Assembly (NCBI RefSeq): GCF_000247695.1
Contig: NW_004624730.1
Location: 32,236,333-32,300,332, forward strand
From: Heterocephalus glaber
Lineage: Eukaryota > Chordata > Mammalia > Rodentia > Bathyergidae
Reading direction: 5' to 3'
Length of the DNA stretch: 64,000 bases
The notes beneath the pieces are model-generated. The model searched no databases. It saw only the letters and a program-made list of their open reading frames with translations, and had not been told where the DNA came from. Position 1 is the stretch's first letter. Every line of letters starts with the position of its first letter. The position numbers and the translations under genes were made by a program. Shown here one piece after another: positions 61,481 through 64,000 of this stretch.

Positions 61481-62904
61481 CTGCTAGGAAAGATCTCCTT
61501 TCCTGTGTTTCCTATGTTTTCTTTTCACTCTATTAGTTTTAATGTACATTATGTGAAACACAATATTGTTTAACCTACATTATATAAAATGCAAATTTGT
61601 CTTCAGGTTTAATCAGAGACTGTGTTGGCCAAAATTACAGTATTAACATTTTTCTTTGAGGTCAACAACCCTCTCCTAATATTTAATCTATTTGTGGAAC
61701 TGAAATGTTTCACATTCTTTCATCTCCTTATCAAAATCAACTCAGAAAATGGCCACATCAGTCATCTAGGTTTTATTTCAGCTGAAAGTCAATAAGAGTA
61801 TTTATGTTTTAAATTTTCATTTCAATAATTGAATAAAAATTTTGTTCTTTTAAAGGACTATTTAAGATCTTTAAGGTGGTAGTAATCTTAAAATAGCCTT
61901 CATAAAGCCCACAATATCATCCCACTGGAAAGCCAGATCTCCCCAGTGCCTAATATTCTTATCCTTTATAACATAATAGTGTTTTTACTGTTAGAATTTT
62001 TTCCACATAAATGGTATAATATAAAGGAGATGCATTCAGGAAACTTTTAGAAACATAATCCTTTTTGTAGGTCCTTTGATACCTCATTTTAAAAAGTCAT
62101 TATGAATTGTGTCTAATGGTATTAGCAGACTGACATTTTCTCACAGCTCTCATGTATGAGTATTATTTGTTGTAAAGATCACGCTATAACCAAGCACTGT
62201 TTTTAAAAAATCACCTCATAACTTTGTATATAATGATAGTAAATATTGTCATTTCATTTATTATCATGGAAAGTTCTTTGTAGAGAAGTCATCAAAGCAT
62301 GTTTTGGGCAACACCAATCTGAAACTGGGGCTGTAATAATCTTTAATACCTCATAAATTTTTCAGCACTAGACCTCAGGAATATCACACTGATATTGAAA
62401 ATGTATTCTATTGGCTTTATTGTCAAAACAAAGTATTCACTTACAACATAAAATTTAACAAATATGAAAAACTACTTGTACTTTAAAACAGTACTCTTAG
62501 TCTTAGCAGTGCTTAATGTTTTATTCACTTTATCTTGCACTAATCTAAGAGGTAATTGAGGTAAAAAAACAAGTGTTTCAAAATTAGACTTTACCACATC
62601 CTTCCTTATTGATGATTCTACTTTATTTCCTGAACTTACAACTGAAATGGAATACACAAGAATAAACACAAGAATAAAATCTTAAAGATTAAGTTATCTA
62701 TTCATCTATTGAACAAATGCTTACTTGGTGGGTGTTTGGTATGACACTATAATGGATATTATGATATGCCTGCCTTGGCAAAATTTAAAACTATCAGAGT
62801 TTAAACAAAATAAAAACAAACAACAGACAGGCAAAAAAACTCCAAACAAACAAACAAACAAACTAAAAGTCAGCATGTATTGAGTAGTGGAAAGCACTAT
62901 TTTA
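61481..62904. other. Unassigned AT-rich stretch with (AAAC)n
   Basis: No gene. A short AAAC repeat lies at 62843-62863. Confidence 0.4.
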
Positions 62905-63095
62905 TTACTTCTACCTATCATTTCCTCTACATGTTTAATTTCACAGCTCCATGAAGTAGGGCTGCTTTTGTTCCCATCCTGCAGATAAGAAAACTGCAAT
63001 ACAGAGTCATTATGTCACTTTGTCATCCCTAAAGTGGTAGAGTCAAAATTTTAACCCATTTAATTTGGCTTCACAGCATATGCTCTTCAATAAAA
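62905..63095 (+). mobile_element. MIR SINE
   Basis: 'tttaatttcacagctccatg', 'ctgcagataagaaaactgca', 'gtggtagagtcaaaatttta' are MIR blocks in order. Confidence 0.75.
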
Positions 63096-64000
63096 CATAA
63101 GCAGCTACAAAATCATAACTATGCTAAATGCTATAAAGGAGAGAGATGCACTGCAATAAAAACATACAATGGCTGATGTGGAAGATGGGGAGTCTGGTCA
63201 AGGGCTGCTGGTATTACAGGGCAAAGGGAAATTTCCTCTCTGATATCTGAAGGTTCACTGAAATGAACTGACAAGAGATAAAGGAAGAGAAAGTATATAT
63301 ATTTAATATGCACTTGCACATGGGAGCCATCCAAAATATGAAACTCAAAGAGCTGCCAGGTAGTTGAAGGTTAAATACCCTTTCTATAGAAGAGTGGAAA
63401 ATGGAGGTATGAAGTATGTAGGCAATTTTAGAGGGCTAGTAAATGACTTTTAATGAAGATAATGGGTCCAAAGAACAGACTGGTTTAAGATGAAGATCCC
63501 CTTAGCTCCAAAGCAGTTGGTGACATGTAAAGGGAAAATGAGGGTTAGAACTGCAGTATGAGCAAAAGTTGTCTTTTTTTGCCGTTAAAGTCTATCAGGT
63601 GGGAGTCTTTAGAAGAATAGATGGTGCGTTTAATGTAAATAGGTAGAGATCTTTTACTTTTTTCTATGAGTTAAATTCATCTAGTTAATAAGATTTTAGG
63701 GAGAAATTGCTTATTTATTCATATACGGAGAAAAGCTTTCAGTCAGAGAATGGAACGTCAGAGAGAGCCTTTTCTCTGTAGCTTCTCTGAAGCTTTGGGG
63801 TGGGGGAGAAACAAAGGAAGGTAAAAGAGAATTTGATCTTAAAGCCATTTCTTACTCCTTCCTATTTTCTTTAATTCATTGTGCTTGGTATGTTACTTTG
63901 GTATGTTTTTCTAGGGCCAACAACATCTTACAGATTATTTAGAGTTAATTAGATTTTCTTTATAACAATGGAGTACTCACAGAAAAATCCCATTTGTTTT
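63096..64000. other. Unassigned stretch to window end
   Basis: Possibly an unclassified LTR ('cttgcacatgggagccatcc', 'atatgaaactcaaagagctg'), but I cannot name it. No gene. Confidence 0.35.

Noticed and set aside
1..64000. CRISPR array, bacterial operon or integron-like system
   Set aside because: No regularly spaced repeats with unique spacers and no prokaryotic genes; all tandem repeats seen are microsatellites, L1 monomers or a single duplication.

Overview
This window is vertebrate nuclear DNA, almost certainly from a rodent. It is about 64 kb, AT-rich, and built largely of interspersed repeats. I find no intact host protein-coding gene and no functional RNA gene. The lineage clue is the SINE set. 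There are several tRNA-derived ID-type SINEs (A-box TAGCTCAGTGG, B-box GTTCGATCCC, ending GGTACC plus an A-tail), B1-type 7SL-derived SINEs, and degraded composites that look like B1 fused to ID. Together with MaLR LTRs and a young L1 family that has a 47-bp repeated 5' leader, this suggests a rodent outside the mouse/rat group. The species cannot be fixed from the sequence alone. Two runs of exactly 100 N mark assembly gaps of unknown length.

Layout. 1-0.58 kb: 5' end of a young L1 on the minus strand. 1.2-2.4 kb: old L1. 3.0-4.9 kb: internally deleted ERVL-like provirus on the minus strand, with LTR pieces at both ends. 4.9-16.8 kb: mostly unassigned AT-rich DNA with SINEs, MIRs, simple repeats and a 72-bp tandem duplication. 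16.8-18.8 kb: L1 pieces carrying two ID SINEs. 21.5 kb: MLT1-like LTR. 30.47-35.00 kb: the most gene-like object, a full-length processed copy of SRRM1 (splicing coactivator SRm160) with its own target-site duplication, later split by a 749-bp solo LTR that has its own 6-bp duplication. 37-40.4 kb: old L1 carrying an MaLR-like LTR and a young L1 5' fragment that lacks its 3' half. 42.7-46.6 kb: old L1, hAT relics and a MaLR LTR. 48.4-53.2 kb: a nearly full ORF2-length L1 on the minus strand, itself the target of a DAPL1/ID chimeric retrocopy and a tiny U2 snRNA retrocopy. 53.7-64 kb: SINEs, MaLR LTRs, an L1 ORF1 relic and an 80-bp hAT-type miniature element.

How the parts relate. Nearly everything recognisable was made by L1 machinery (L1 itself, SINEs, SRRM1, DAPL1 and U2 copies) or by LTR retroelements. 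The value of the window is its nested insertion order, which target-site duplications let one read directly. I did not find a convincing new biological system. The best leads are unusual retrotransposition products: a 3'-truncated L1 with a target-site duplication, an ID-DAPL1 chimera, and a 34-nt U2 5' fragment with a target-site duplication.
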